Assembly (NCBI RefSeq): GCF_006715785.1
Contig: NZ_VFNX01000002.1
Coordinates: 868,001 to 932,000, forward strand
Reading direction: 5' to 3'
DNA from: Streptomyces puniciscabiei
GTDB taxonomy: Bacteria; Actinomycetota; Actinomycetes; Streptomycetales; Streptomycetaceae
Length of the DNA: 64,000 bases
Shown here: positions 33,692 through 41,619 of the stretch, piece after piece
Layout: each line of letters begins with the position of its first letter
Position numbering within the stretch: the stretch's first letter is position 1
Program-made: the position numbers and the translations under genes
The notes under the pieces: model-generated
What the model was told of the DNA's origin: nothing
Seen by the model: only the letters and a program-made list of their open reading frames with translations
The model's database searches: none

Positions 33692-35705
33692 CGCTCGCGG
33701 CTCCCGTCTCCAGATGCCCGGTGAACCGGCGCGACCAGGTCGCGTCGGAGTCGACGCTCACCGTGAAGTCGTACCAGCCGTTCTGGTACGCGACGGCGTT
33801 GAAGTAGTCCTCCGTCGAGGCACCGGCGGCGACGGTGTAGGTCCACGGGCCGTCGCCGCGGTAGTGGTGGGAGGTGATGGTGAACTTCACCGAGGACGAG
33901 CCCGAGTTGGTCATCTTGAAGTAGATCGCGAGCTTGCCCGTCCCCGGTTCGACCGCGTAACGGGTGCTCACCTCGGCCGTCTTGCCCGCCTTGGTCGCGT
34001 CGCCCTGGAAGCGGCGCAGGAAGCGGTTCGGGCCGACCATGGTGAAGTCGTACTTCCCGCCGCCGAAGCCCGTACCGATGTTGAAGTAGTCGGAGGCGGT
34101 GCCGCCCGCGTCGACCGTGTACTGGTAGGGCGTGGTGTCCCGGTAGGCGTTCGGGTGGATGGAGAAGTGGGCCGCACGGGACGCCGGCCCGCCCTGGTTG
34201 GCCATGGTGAACCAGGCGAGGACCTTGCCTGCGGCGCCGAACTCCAGGTGGTCCAGGTAGCCGTTCGGCTGGTACGGCAGCGCGCGGGCCGGGCGGGTGC
34301 CGGGCTCCTGCGCGGGCAGGGCGTTGTCCGTCGGGACCGGGTTGGGCAGCGGGCCGCAGGTGCCCATGCCGATGACGCTGGTGGCGGGCAGGGAGACCGA
34401 GCCGTAGACGGGGTTGGCGAAGTCGAAGACCCCGGTGAGGTCGCCGCTGACCTTGCGCCGCCAGTCGCTGATGTTGGGGCACTTGGCGGGCTTGCCGATG
34501 GCGGACGTCCAGGTCTCCAGGAAAAGCAGCACCGAGGTGTGCTCGAAGACCTCGGAGGAGACCCAGCCGCCGCGCGTCCAGGGTGAGACGACGATCATCG
34601 GGACGCGGAAGCCGAAGCCGTACGGCACCCCGTTCAGGAACTCCCCGGGCGTTCCGGCGGGCGGGGACGGCGGGGGCACGTGGTCGAAGTAGCCGTCGTT
34701 CTCGTCGTAGTTGAGGAACAGCACGGTCGAGTCGAAGACGTCCGGGTCGGCGGCGAGGGCCTGGTAGACGAGGTTCACGAAGTGGGCGCCGTCGCCGGGC
34801 GGGGCGTAGGGGTGCTCGGAGAAGGCCTGGTTGGGCACGATCCAGGAGACCTGTGGGAGGGTGCCCGCGACAACGTCGGCCTTGATCGCGGCGGCGATGT
34901 CGTCGGGGGTGGAGCCGGTCACCCTCGGCACCGAGGACATGCCCCGGTCGTACAGCGGGTCACCGGCTCTGGCGTTCGCGAAGTTCTTGAAGTAGGCGCA
35001 GCCGTTGTCGCCGTAGTTGTCGGCCGCGTTCTGGTAGACCTTCCAGGTCACCCCGGCGGCCTGCAGCGCCTCGGCATAGGTCTGCCAGGTCAGGCCGGAT
35101 TCGTCGCCGCCGTCGTAACTGGTGGAGTCGACCTTGCCGCTCCACAGGTAGGTGCGGTTGGGGCCGGTCGCGCTGAGCGTGGAGCAGAAGTAGGCGTCGC
35201 AGATGGTGTAGTTGTCGGCGAGCGCGTAGTGGAAGGGGATGTCGGAGCGGTCCAGGTAGCCGAGCGAGCGGACGTTGCCGACGCCCGCGACCCAGTTGTC
35301 CATGCGGCCCTTGTTCCAGGCGGAGTGCTGCGAGGACCACGAGTGGGGCAGGTCGCCGTTGCACTGGGCCAGGGTCTCGCCGTCCTTGCCGCCGGCGGAC
35401 GGGGTGGCGCTGAGCTTCCACGGGTACTGGCGGCCCGTCCCGTTGGGCTGGTCGAAGACCGGGTAGCCGCCGCCGAGGGTGATGCCGCTGCGGTCGTCGA
35501 AGCCGCGCACGCCCTTCAGACGGCCGAAGTAGTGGTCGAAGCTGCGGTTCTCCTGCATGAGGATCACCACGTGCCGGACATCCTGGATGGTGCCGGTCGC
35601 GGTGGTCGCCGCGGCGGCCGTGGCGCGCGTGCCGGCGCCGAGTGCCGCTCCCGCCGCCACTGATGCGCCGAGCCCCACGAAGCCTCTTCGGCTGATCGGT
35701 GTCAT
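33681..35705 (-). CDS. Tat-exported phospholipase C (phosphocholine-specific type)
   Basis: Secreted non-haemolytic-type phospholipase C of 674 residues. Twin-arginine signal [21 protein letters not shown]; phosphoesterase domain with [22 protein letters not shown], the metal motif [21 protein letters not shown] and late [24 protein letters not shown]; then two C-terminal repeats of the DUF756 type ([42 protein letters not shown]). It releases choline phosphate for phosphorus scavenging. Consistent with that, a candidate PHO box lies about 83 bp upstream. ATG 35705 begins MTPISRRGF. Confidence 0.92.
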   Translation of the reverse strand: MTPISRRGFVGLGASVAAGAALGAGTRATAAAATTATGTIQDVRHVVILMQENRSFDHYFGRLKGVRGFDDRSGITLGGGYPVFDQPNGTGRQYPWKLSATPSAGGKDGETLAQCNGDLPHSWSSQHSAWNKGRMDNWVAGVGNVRSLGYLDRSDIPFHYALADNYTICDAYFCSTLSATGPNRTYLWSGKVDSTSYDGGDESGLTWQTYAEALQAAGVTWKVYQNAADNYGDNGCAYFKNFANARAGDPLYDRGMSSVPRVTGSTPDDIAAAIKADVVAGTLPQVSWIVPNQAFSEHPYAPPGDGAHFVNLVYQALAADPDVFDSTVLFLNYDENDGYFDHVPPPSPPAGTPGEFLNGVPYGFGFRVPMIVVSPWTRGGWVSSEVFEHTSVLLFLETWTSAIGKPAKCPNISDWRRKVSGDLTGVFDFANPVYGSVSLPATSVIGMGTCGPLPNPVPTDNALPAQEPGTRPARALPYQPNGYLDHLEFGAAGKVLAWFTMANQGGPASRAAHFSIHPNAYRDTTPYQYTVDAGGTASDYFNIGTGFGGGKYDFTMVGPNRFLRRFQGDATKAGKTAEVSTRYAVEPGTGKLAIYFKMTNSGSSSVKFTITSHHYRGDGPWTYTVAAGASTEDYFNAVAYQNGWYDFTVSVDSDATWSRRFTGHLETGAASVSG

Positions 35706-35787
35706 TCGCCCCGTCCTCGTCCCCTTCGGTGCCCCTGCGGCACGCCGCGCGCCAGGGTGCCCGCGGCGATCGTCGGGGTCCATACCG

Positions 35788-35820
35788 AAGCGGTGAGGCG
35801 AAGGTGAACAGAAGTCAAAG
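35788..35820 (-). promoter_or_regulatory. Candidate PHO box
   Basis: On the minus strand, three 11-nt direct units read CTTTGACTTCT, GTTCACCTTCG and CCTCACCGCTT. The central unit fits the GTTCACC-type half of Streptomyces PhoP sites and the third keeps TCACC. It lies about 83 bp before the phospholipase C start, a gene type expected in the PhoP regulon. Inferred only from sequence. Confidence 0.5.
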
Positions 35821-35836
35821 TCGCCCGGGGCTCGCC

Positions 35837-36253
35837 TCACACCCCGCCGAACAGCGCGCCCAGCCCCCGCTCCACCACGTGGGCCAGGTCCTCCTGTCCC
35901 GCAGCCACCACCCCGTAGGTGCGCAGCAGGAAGCGGCGCAGGGCCGACGCGGGGAACTGCAGCAGGGCCAGGCCGTGCGGCGAGTGGAACTCCAGGACCG
36001 TCCGGGTGCGGCCGTAGGGCCAGATCTGCACGTCCCCGTGGCCGGCCGGGGTCCGCAGCCCCTGGTCGAGCAGGGAGCGTGCGAAGATCCAGGTGACCTC
36101 CTCGCCGTCCAGGGCGGCCTCGGCCGGGAAGTCCACGTAGACGGCCAGGGGGTCGTCCGTGGTGTAGCGCAGCGTGGCCGACACGGGGATCTCCTGGTCC
36201 TCGGCGGTGATGAGCCGGGCCTGGGCGGGCTGTTCGACTGTGATGGCGTCCAT
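35837..36253 (-). CDS. SsgA-like sporulation/cell-division protein
   Basis: Cytoplasmic protein of 138 residues of the SALP family that guides septation and peptidoglycan turnover in sporulating actinomycetes. The fold is clear: IPVSATLRYTTDDPLAVYVDFP, then EVTWIFARSLLDQGLRTPAGHGDVQIWPYG and VLEFHSPHGLALLQFPASALRRFLLRTYG. It is not obviously SsgA or SsgB itself, so no symbol is given. ATG 36253 (MDAITVEQ) follows TTAAGG. Divergent from the PAS phosphatase gene. Confidence 0.9.
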   Translation of the reverse strand: MDAITVEQPAQARLITAEDQEIPVSATLRYTTDDPLAVYVDFPAEAALDGEEVTWIFARSLLDQGLRTPAGHGDVQIWPYGRTRTVLEFHSPHGLALLQFPASALRRFLLRTYGVVAAGQEDLAHVVERGLGALFGGV

Positions 36254-36601
36254 GCCTTAATGGAGTCTCCGAAGGCGCCTCGCATGCCGCGAAATCCGGT
36301 CAGACTTCGACAGGTACAAGACGCTTCCCCGAGGCCGGAACACAGAAGCGACGAACACGCGTGTGAACGCCGGGGAAAAGGCGGCCTGAGGGATACAACT
36401 CGCGTAGCTCACCTAAGACTTGGCCCGCCCGGCGCGTACGTCATTCGTGCACTGGGATCACTCCGGGAAGACTCTGGCATATGCCGGAAGCACCACCGTA
36501 TCGTGTGTTGCCAAATCCCTTACGGGGCGTCGCGGGCTGTGCGAAAGTCGTAACCGGTCCCCCCGTCGTTCCCGGCCGTCTCGTCCCCAACGGAGTGCGT
36601 C
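36254..36601. other. Intergenic space, divergent promoters
   Basis: About 350 bp between the SsgA-like and PAS-phosphatase genes. No hairpin, strong palindrome or reliable -35/-10 pair was found; it presumably holds the two divergent promoters. The last 10 bp include the GGAG ribosome site of the phosphatase. Confidence 0.5.
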
Positions 36602-38032
36602 ATGCCGTCACCGGTCTCCGCGGACCGCCCAGCCGCCCAGCCACCCGGACGTGGCTCGGTCGAGGCGCTGATCACGCAGACGCGACGGCTCAAGGGCGAC
36701 GTGGACGCCGTACGGCGGGACACCCCCGGCGACGGCGCGGACCCCGAGGAACGCTGGCAGCGTGCCCTGTACGACCTCGCGCTGCACCAACTCGAGGATC
36801 TGGACGCCCACTTGGCGCAGCTCCGCGACGGACCGGCCGCCGAGCCCGCGGAACCGGCCGAGACGCACACCGTCCGGCCCGCGCCCGCGGCGGCCCCGCG
36901 CGGCTCGCTGCTCAGCCGTGTCGGCAGCGCGGAGTGGAACCTGCTGACGGACGAGGCGACCTGGTCCGGGGAGCTGTACCAGATCCTCGGCCTGGACCCC
37001 GACGCCCCCGCCCTGACCCTGGACGAGCTGCCCTCGCTCGTCCTGGAGGAGGACCGGCCGAAACTGACCGCGATGGTGACGGACTGCCTGGTCGACGGCA
37101 AACCCATCGACGGCGAGTTCCGCGTCGTACGGCCCGAGGGCGCCGTGCGGGCGGTGCACATGATGGGCGAACCCGTGCTCGGCGCCGACGGCGGCACGGC
37201 CTCGATGTGGGCCGTGCTGCGCGACGTCAGCGAACTGCGCCGCTGCCGGCGGACGGAGCGCGAGACCCGTGACTCGCTGCGGCGTCATCGCCGGCAGGAG
37301 CAGACCGAGCACCGGATCGCGGCCGAGCTGCAGGAAGCCGTGCTACCGCCATGGCGCGGCTCCCTGCGGCTCCCGCACCAGGGGCCGCCAAGCCTCGATC
37401 TCGCCGCCCGCCGCCTCCCCGCGGCCACGACCACACCGCTCGGCGGCGACTGGTACGACGCGCTGGAACTGTCCGACGGTGACACCCTGCTGAGCGTCGG
37501 CGACCTCACGGGGCACGGGGTGGCCGTCGCCTCCGGGATGGCGATGCTGCTCGGCGCCGTACGCGGCATGGCGCTGGCCGGCAGCCCGCCCGGTGAACTG
37601 CTCGGCATGCTCAACCGGTTACTGGACGCCACGGTGCAGCCCGCCCTCGGCAGCGCGGTCTGCTGCCGCTACCGGCCGGAGGACCGCACCCTGGTCTGGG
37701 CGCAGGCAGGACACCCCGCCCCGCTGCTCTACCGCGACGGGACGGGGCGCATGCTGAACGCACCGGACGGCGTCCTCCTCGGCGCCACCTCGGGCGCCGT
37801 CTACGGACAGGCCGTGGACACCCTTCAGCCGGGTGACCTGCTGCTGCTGCACACCGACGGGCTGGTGCCGGGCCACAGCCCGGGCACGGCCGTGGACCGC
37901 CTGCTCGACCTCGCCCCACGGTTCGGCGCGGCGCGCACCGCGCAGGACTGCCTGCGGACGGTGGTCGAGGAGTTCGGCGGAACCGGGCGCGAGGACGACG
38001 CCTGCGTGCTCGTCGCCAGGGTCACCGCGTGA
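36602..38032 (+). CDS. PAS-SpoIIE-type PP2C serine phosphatase
   Basis: Signalling phosphatase of 476 residues that likely dephosphorylates a STAS anti-anti-sigma protein. The N-terminal region (1-110) is a low-complexity coiled segment; a PAS domain follows (SAEWNLLTDEATWSGELYQILGLDPD, then GEFRVVRPEGAVRAVHMMGEPV). The PPM/PP2C catalytic domain is seen as TPLGGDWYDALELSDGDTLLSVGDLTGHG, LLLHTDGLVPG and GREDDACVLVARV, with the metal Asp residues in place. ATG 36602 has GGAG upstream. It ends at tandem 18-bp repeats and a hairpin. Confidence 0.9.
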   Translation: MPSPVSADRPAAQPPGRGSVEALITQTRRLKGDVDAVRRDTPGDGADPEERWQRALYDLALHQLEDLDAHLAQLRDGPAAEPAEPAETHTVRPAPAAAPRGSLLSRVGSAEWNLLTDEATWSGELYQILGLDPDAPALTLDELPSLVLEEDRPKLTAMVTDCLVDGKPIDGEFRVVRPEGAVRAVHMMGEPVLGADGGTASMWAVLRDVSELRRCRRTERETRDSLRRHRRQEQTEHRIAAELQEAVLPPWRGSLRLPHQGPPSLDLAARRLPAATTTPLGGDWYDALELSDGDTLLSVGDLTGHGVAVASGMAMLLGAVRGMALAGSPPGELLGMLNRLLDATVQPALGSAVCCRYRPEDRTLVWAQAGHPAPLLYRDGTGRMLNAPDGVLLGATSGAVYGQAVDTLQPGDLLLLHTDGLVPGHSPGTAVDRLLDLAPRFGAARTAQDCLRTVVEEFGGTGREDDACVLVARVTA

Positions 38033-38086
38033 GCTGAGGCAACCGGCCCTGCTGAGGCAACCGCCCCTGCTGACGCAACCAGCCTT
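38033..38086 (+). repeat. Three tandem 18-bp repeats after the phosphatase stop
   Basis: GCTGAGGCAACCGGCCCT (38033-38050), GCTGAGGCAACCGCCCCT (38051-38068) and GCTGACGCAACCAGCCTT (38069-38086) start one base after the stop codon. Being an exact multiple of 3, a stop-codon mutation could extend the protein in frame for at least 18 residues. Confidence 0.9.
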
Positions 38087-38100
38087 GTCGAGGGAATCCG

Positions 38101-38125
38101 GCGCACAGGCCCCGTGCCTGTGCGC
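38101..38125. terminator. Convergent hairpin terminator
   Basis: GCGCACAGGC (38101-38110) / GCCTGTGCGC (38116-38125), perfect 10-bp stem with a 5-nt loop, exactly between the phosphatase repeats and the stop of the convergent NsdA-like gene at 38126. Confidence 0.8.
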
Positions 38126-39619
38126 TCACGCCTGAGCGCTGCCCGCGCCCTTGGCCCTCGGCTTGGGCAGGGCGAGCCGGATCTCCTCCCGCAGTTCGTG
38201 GATCCTCGGATAGCCGGCGTACTCCGCGGTCAGCCGGTACATCTGCCGCAGCCGGTCCCAGGTGCGCCGGGAGGAGTTCGAGCCCATCGACATCAGGGCC
38301 AGCCGGGCGTAGCGGTCGGCCTGTTCGGGGTCGTCGGCGATGAAGCAGGCCGAGGCCATGGACAGATGGTCGAAGATCTTCGACCGCTCCCGCCCGTCGA
38401 CGCGCAGGGCCAGGGCCTTCTCCGCGTAGTGCTGGGCGTGCACGGCCGCGCTCGGGTCGAACTCTGCCAGGGTGCGGTAGGCCAGGGCCTGCATGCCGTA
38501 CAGGTCCTCGTCCTTGAAGGTCTGCATCCAGTCCAGCGGTTCGCCGTCGCCGCGGTCGGCGACGAACATGTCCTCCGCCTGTCCGAGCGTGCGGCGCATG
38601 GCCTGCCCCTTGCCCATCGAGGCCTGCGCCCAGGCCTCGATGGTGTGGAACATCGCCTTCGTGCGCGGCTGCAGGCGGTCGCCGGCGCCGTCCTGGGCGA
38701 GTTTCATCAGGTCCAGTGCGTCGTCGGGCCGGCCGAGGTGCACCATCTGCCGGGCCGCCCGGGACAGGGCCTCGCCGGCGCGGGGGCGGTCTCCGCCCTC
38801 GCGGGCGGCATGGGCGGCGATGACGAAGTACTTCTGCGCCGTGGGCTCCAGGCCGACGTCGTGCGACATCCAGCCCGCGAGGACGGCGAGGTTGGCGGCG
38901 ACGCCCCACAGGCGCCGCTGGAGATGGGGTGGATGGTGGTAGGCGAGCATGCCGCCCACCTCGTTGAGCTGGCCCACGACCGCCTTGCGCTGAAGCCCGC
39001 CGCCACGGGCCGCGTCCCAGGCGCGGAACACCTCGACCGAACGCTCCAGTTCCTCGACCTCCTGCGACCCGATGGGGGCGGCCTCATAGCGGTCGAACCC
39101 AGCGGGGTCGGCGTGCAGGGGGTCGTCGAGGACGGGGGCGTCGGCCTTCAGGGCCGGGTCGGTGTGCAGCCAGTCGTACATGGCGCTGCTGAGTGCGGAT
39201 CCCGCGGCGAGCGCGGCACCCGCGCCCACCAAGCCGCGTCGGTTGAGCATGAGGTCCATTCCCGTGAATTCGGTGAGGACCGCGGCGGTCCGCTCGGGCG
39301 CCCACGGCACGCCGTCGGGATGTTCCTCGATCCCGTCGCCCTGCCGTTTCCCCGCACGCCCGTGCCGTACCAGACCGAGGTCCTCGATGGTCACGACACG
39401 GCCGAGACGCTCGGTGAACAGGGCCGCCAGCACCCGCGGTACGGGATCGCGCGGGATCTCTCCCATGTCGATCCACCGACGGACCCGGGAGGTGTCGGTC
39501 GACAGCTGGGGGTGGCCCATGGCCGCCGCCTGCTTGTTGACCAGCCTCGCGAGTTCGCCCTTGGACCAGCCGGCCAGGCCGAACAGGTCCGCCAGGCGGG
39601 TGTTGGGTTGTCCGCTCAC
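38126..39619 (-). CDS. NsdA-like regulator of development/antibiotic production
   Basis: Protein of 497 residues resembling Streptomyces NsdA, a negative regulator of sporulation and antibiotic synthesis. The N-terminal helix-turn-helix region is NTRLADLFGLAGWSKGELARLVNKQAAAMGHPQL then TDTSRVRRWIDMGEIPRDPVPRVLAALFTERLG. A hydrophobic-rich middle (RRGLVGAGAALAAGSALSSA) resembles a membrane- or Tat-like segment. A long TPR-type helical C-terminus follows (QKYFVIAAHAAREGGDRPRAGEALSRAARQMVHLG; SKIFDHLSMASACFIADDPEQADRYARLALMSM). GTG 39619 is chosen because the homologous region begins there. Three near-tandem 10-bp iterons lie 60 bp upstream. Confidence 0.72.
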   Translation of the reverse strand: MSGQPNTRLADLFGLAGWSKGELARLVNKQAAAMGHPQLSTDTSRVRRWIDMGEIPRDPVPRVLAALFTERLGRVVTIEDLGLVRHGRAGKRQGDGIEEHPDGVPWAPERTAAVLTEFTGMDLMLNRRGLVGAGAALAAGSALSSAMYDWLHTDPALKADAPVLDDPLHADPAGFDRYEAAPIGSQEVEELERSVEVFRAWDAARGGGLQRKAVVGQLNEVGGMLAYHHPPHLQRRLWGVAANLAVLAGWMSHDVGLEPTAQKYFVIAAHAAREGGDRPRAGEALSRAARQMVHLGRPDDALDLMKLAQDGAGDRLQPRTKAMFHTIEAWAQASMGKGQAMRRTLGQAEDMFVADRGDGEPLDWMQTFKDEDLYGMQALAYRTLAEFDPSAAVHAQHYAEKALALRVDGRERSKIFDHLSMASACFIADDPEQADRYARLALMSMGSNSSRRTWDRLRQMYRLTAEYAGYPRIHELREEIRLALPKPRAKGAGSAQA

Positions 39620-39680
39620 GTCAAGCCCCCAGGTTCTCGGCTGAGTTGACAGTAGCCCCGTGGAGGTTGCCGGGCGACTA

Positions 39681-39708
39681 TTCGCCAGGGTTCGCCAGGG
39701 TCCGCCAG
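39681..39708. promoter_or_regulatory. Tandem 10-bp iterons upstream of the NsdA-like gene
   Basis: TTCGCCAGGG (39681-39690), TTCGCCAGGG (39691-39700) and TCCGCCAG (39701-39708). Read on the gene's strand they are TGGCGAA-type repeats with a 10-bp (one helical turn) period, about 62-89 bp before the start. This suits cooperative binding by a helix-turn-helix protein, possibly the NsdA-like product. Inference. Confidence 0.45.
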
Positions 39709-39951
39709 ATGGTGTGCCACTGGGCATCGGGTGTCGAGTAGGAACGCGCCACCCCGACCCGGTCGCCGCTCGGCCTCACGAGCTGACGGTTGCATTCCCC
39801 AGGGTGCACCCGGGCGACCGGGCCGGGCAGGCGCACGCTCGCCGTGCATGCGAAAGGAGTACGGGCTCCCCTGGGCCCGGGCCCCTGGCATGTGCGCCGA
39901 GCACGCACCACAGGCAGGCACCGCAGGCACACGAAGGGATCTGTATCTCCC
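39709..39951. other. Intergenic space upstream of the phosphotransferase
   Basis: Together with the iterons this forms a gap of about 330 bp between divergent genes. A short reading frame starting [14 protein letters not shown] near 39848 is open but has no recognisable coding features. Nothing else was seen. Confidence 0.4.
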
Positions 39952-41097
39952 ATGTACGCAGCATCGTCCTCCGTGTCCGCCCCGCCCCGGCCGCTGCGCT
40001 CCCGCCCCGCGGGCGGCGGGCCGTACCTGGACCCGGCTGCGCGTCCGGGCGGCCCCGTGCCGGTCGCGGGCCGGCTCCGGCGGGTGCCGGGCCAGGTCGG
40101 CACCGGGCCGCTCAGCGGCAGACTCGACCTGTCCGGTCCCCAGGGCGCGCAGTTGCGCACCGCGATCGCATCGGTGCACCGGATCTGTCCGGAGTTCACT
40201 CCGGTGCAGGTGCTGCGGCGCAGCGGACGGTCCGTCCTCCTGGTCGGCACGGCGGGGCGCGGCACGGCCGTGGCCAAGTGTCTGCTGGACCACTCGCCCG
40301 CCTGGGCCGAGCGGATCCGCCACGAAATAGCCGCATACCGCTCGTTCGTCCGGCATCGGCCACCGGTCCGTGTGCCCCGGCTGATCGCGGCGGACCCGGA
40401 CAACTGCACCCTGGTCATCGAGCGGGCGCCGGGCCGGGTGGCAGCGCTGCAGCGTCATCCGGTGGAGGTGCCACCCCGCCCGGACATCCGGGCCGCGCTG
40501 GGCGCGATCTGCCGGGTGAACGCCTGGCGGCCCCCGGCGGGCACCTTCGACATGCCGCTGGACTACGGCGCCCGGATCTCCCGGTACCACGAGCTGGGCC
40601 TGCTCACCGACCGGGACCTCGGCGACCTCCAGAAGCTGCTGCACGGCATCGCCCACGAGGTGGGCCGGCACGGCATGCTCCAGTTCAACCACGGCGACGC
40701 CCTGCTGTCGAACATCCTGCTGTCACCGGCCGGTCCAGTGCTGGTGGACTGGGAGCACGCGGGCTGGTATCTGCCGGGGTACGACCTGGCGACGCTGTGG
40801 CTGGTCCTCGGGGACGCGCCGGTGTCCCGGCGGCAGATCAGCCAGATCGCCCAGTCGGCGGGCCCGGCCTCCCGGGACGCCTTCCTGGTGAACCTGATGC
40901 TGGTGCTGACCCGGGAGATCCGCACGTACGAGACGGCCGTGCAGCGTTCGATGCACGAAGTGGCCCCGGCGGCACCGGGCCCGGCCCACCCGGGTGCCGC
41001 GCCGTCCGGCGAGGAACAGCGGCTGCTGCTCAGGCGGCTGCACGACGACTGCCAGATGGCCCGCAGGGCCGTCCGGGCGGCGGTCGGCACTCGCTGA
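39952..41097 (+). CDS. Kinase-like phosphotransferase (APH/choline-kinase fold)
   Basis: Protein-kinase-like phosphotransferase of 381 residues. A nucleotide/substrate lobe is suggested by [34 protein letters not shown] (Lys of AVAK, Glu of HEIAAY). The catalytic loop is [29 protein letters not shown], containing HGD-x4-N and the metal-binding DWE. A Pro/Arg-rich N-terminus (1-50) looks disordered. The phosphate acceptor could be an aminoglycoside, choline or another small molecule. ATG 39952 has only a distant AAGGGA. It ends just before a very strong terminator. Confidence 0.82.
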   Translation: MYAASSSVSAPPRPLRSRPAGGGPYLDPAARPGGPVPVAGRLRRVPGQVGTGPLSGRLDLSGPQGAQLRTAIASVHRICPEFTPVQVLRRSGRSVLLVGTAGRGTAVAKCLLDHSPAWAERIRHEIAAYRSFVRHRPPVRVPRLIAADPDNCTLVIERAPGRVAALQRHPVEVPPRPDIRAALGAICRVNAWRPPAGTFDMPLDYGARISRYHELGLLTDRDLGDLQKLLHGIAHEVGRHGMLQFNHGDALLSNILLSPAGPVLVDWEHAGWYLPGYDLATLWLVLGDAPVSRRQISQIAQSAGPASRDAFLVNLMLVLTREIRTYETAVQRSMHEVAPAAPGPAHPGAAPSGEEQRLLLRRLHDDCQMARRAVRAAVGTR

Positions 41098-41102
41098 CGG
41101 CG

Positions 41103-41150
41103 ACGAAGGTCCGCGGCGCGCCAGAGCGGCGGCGCACCGCGGACCTTCGT
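41103..41150 (+). terminator. Strong long-stem terminator
   Basis: Arms ACGAAGGTCCGCGG (41103-41116) and CCGCGGACCTTCGT (41137-41150) pair over 14 bp, extended inward by further pairs around an AGAG loop. It follows the phosphotransferase stop by 5 bp. Its 3' arm also serves as the first ACCTTCGT copy of the repeat array that follows. Confidence 0.8.
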
Positions 41151-41420
41151 GCGCTCGGACCTTCGTGCGCTCGGGCGGTCGCGGGCGCGGGCCGCCGTGC
41201 GCTCGGGCGGTCGCGGGCGCGGGCGGTCATGCGAGGGCGGTCGCGGGGGCAGGCGGTCATGCGAGGGCCGTCGCGGGCTCGGGCCGTCGCGGGCGCGGGC
41301 CGTCATGCAAGGCCGTCGCCGGCTCGGGCCGTCGTGCAAGGGCCGTAGCGGGCTCGGGCCGTCGGTGGCTCGGGCGTTCGCGTGTCGGGCGTTCGAATAG
41401 GCGGACCTTCGTGCGTTCGC
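41150..41420. repeat. GC-rich degenerate minisatellite
   Basis: About 270 bp of imperfect tandem copies of a roughly 28-32-bp unit built from GGGCGGTCGCGGGCGC and GGCCGTCATGCAA-like segments. It is bordered at both ends by CGGACCTTCGTGCG(C/T)TCG copies (41140, 41156 and 41401). Open frames across it (for example 41149-41400) are repeats, not genes. Combined with the following leader of the amidase, the whole 41098-41619 gap of 522 bp contains no gene. Confidence 0.85.
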
Positions 41421-41619
41421 GCAGGCTGTGGCCACTGGTGTACGCCAGTGACGCCCCGCAGGCCCGCGCACCGCCGTGGCGAAACTCGCCGAAAACCCCT
41501 CGTGACAAGGGAAATCGCCTTCGCGGAGGCATCATTGACGGATCGTCGGCCAGCCGGTACCACTGACCCAGCTCGGCGCCGCACGCCCCGCCACTGCCCG
41601 CCCGTCACAGGAGGCCGCA

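Noticed and set aside
39848..39950. Short frame [14 protein letters not shown] as leader peptide of the phosphotransferase
   Set aside because: No conserved signature or clear ribosome spacing; coding character not supported.
41149..41400. Open frames and a possible CRISPR array across the repeats
   Set aside because: Repeats are imperfect and GC-rich, without conserved direct repeats separated by unique spacers; frames translate to Arg/Gly repeats.
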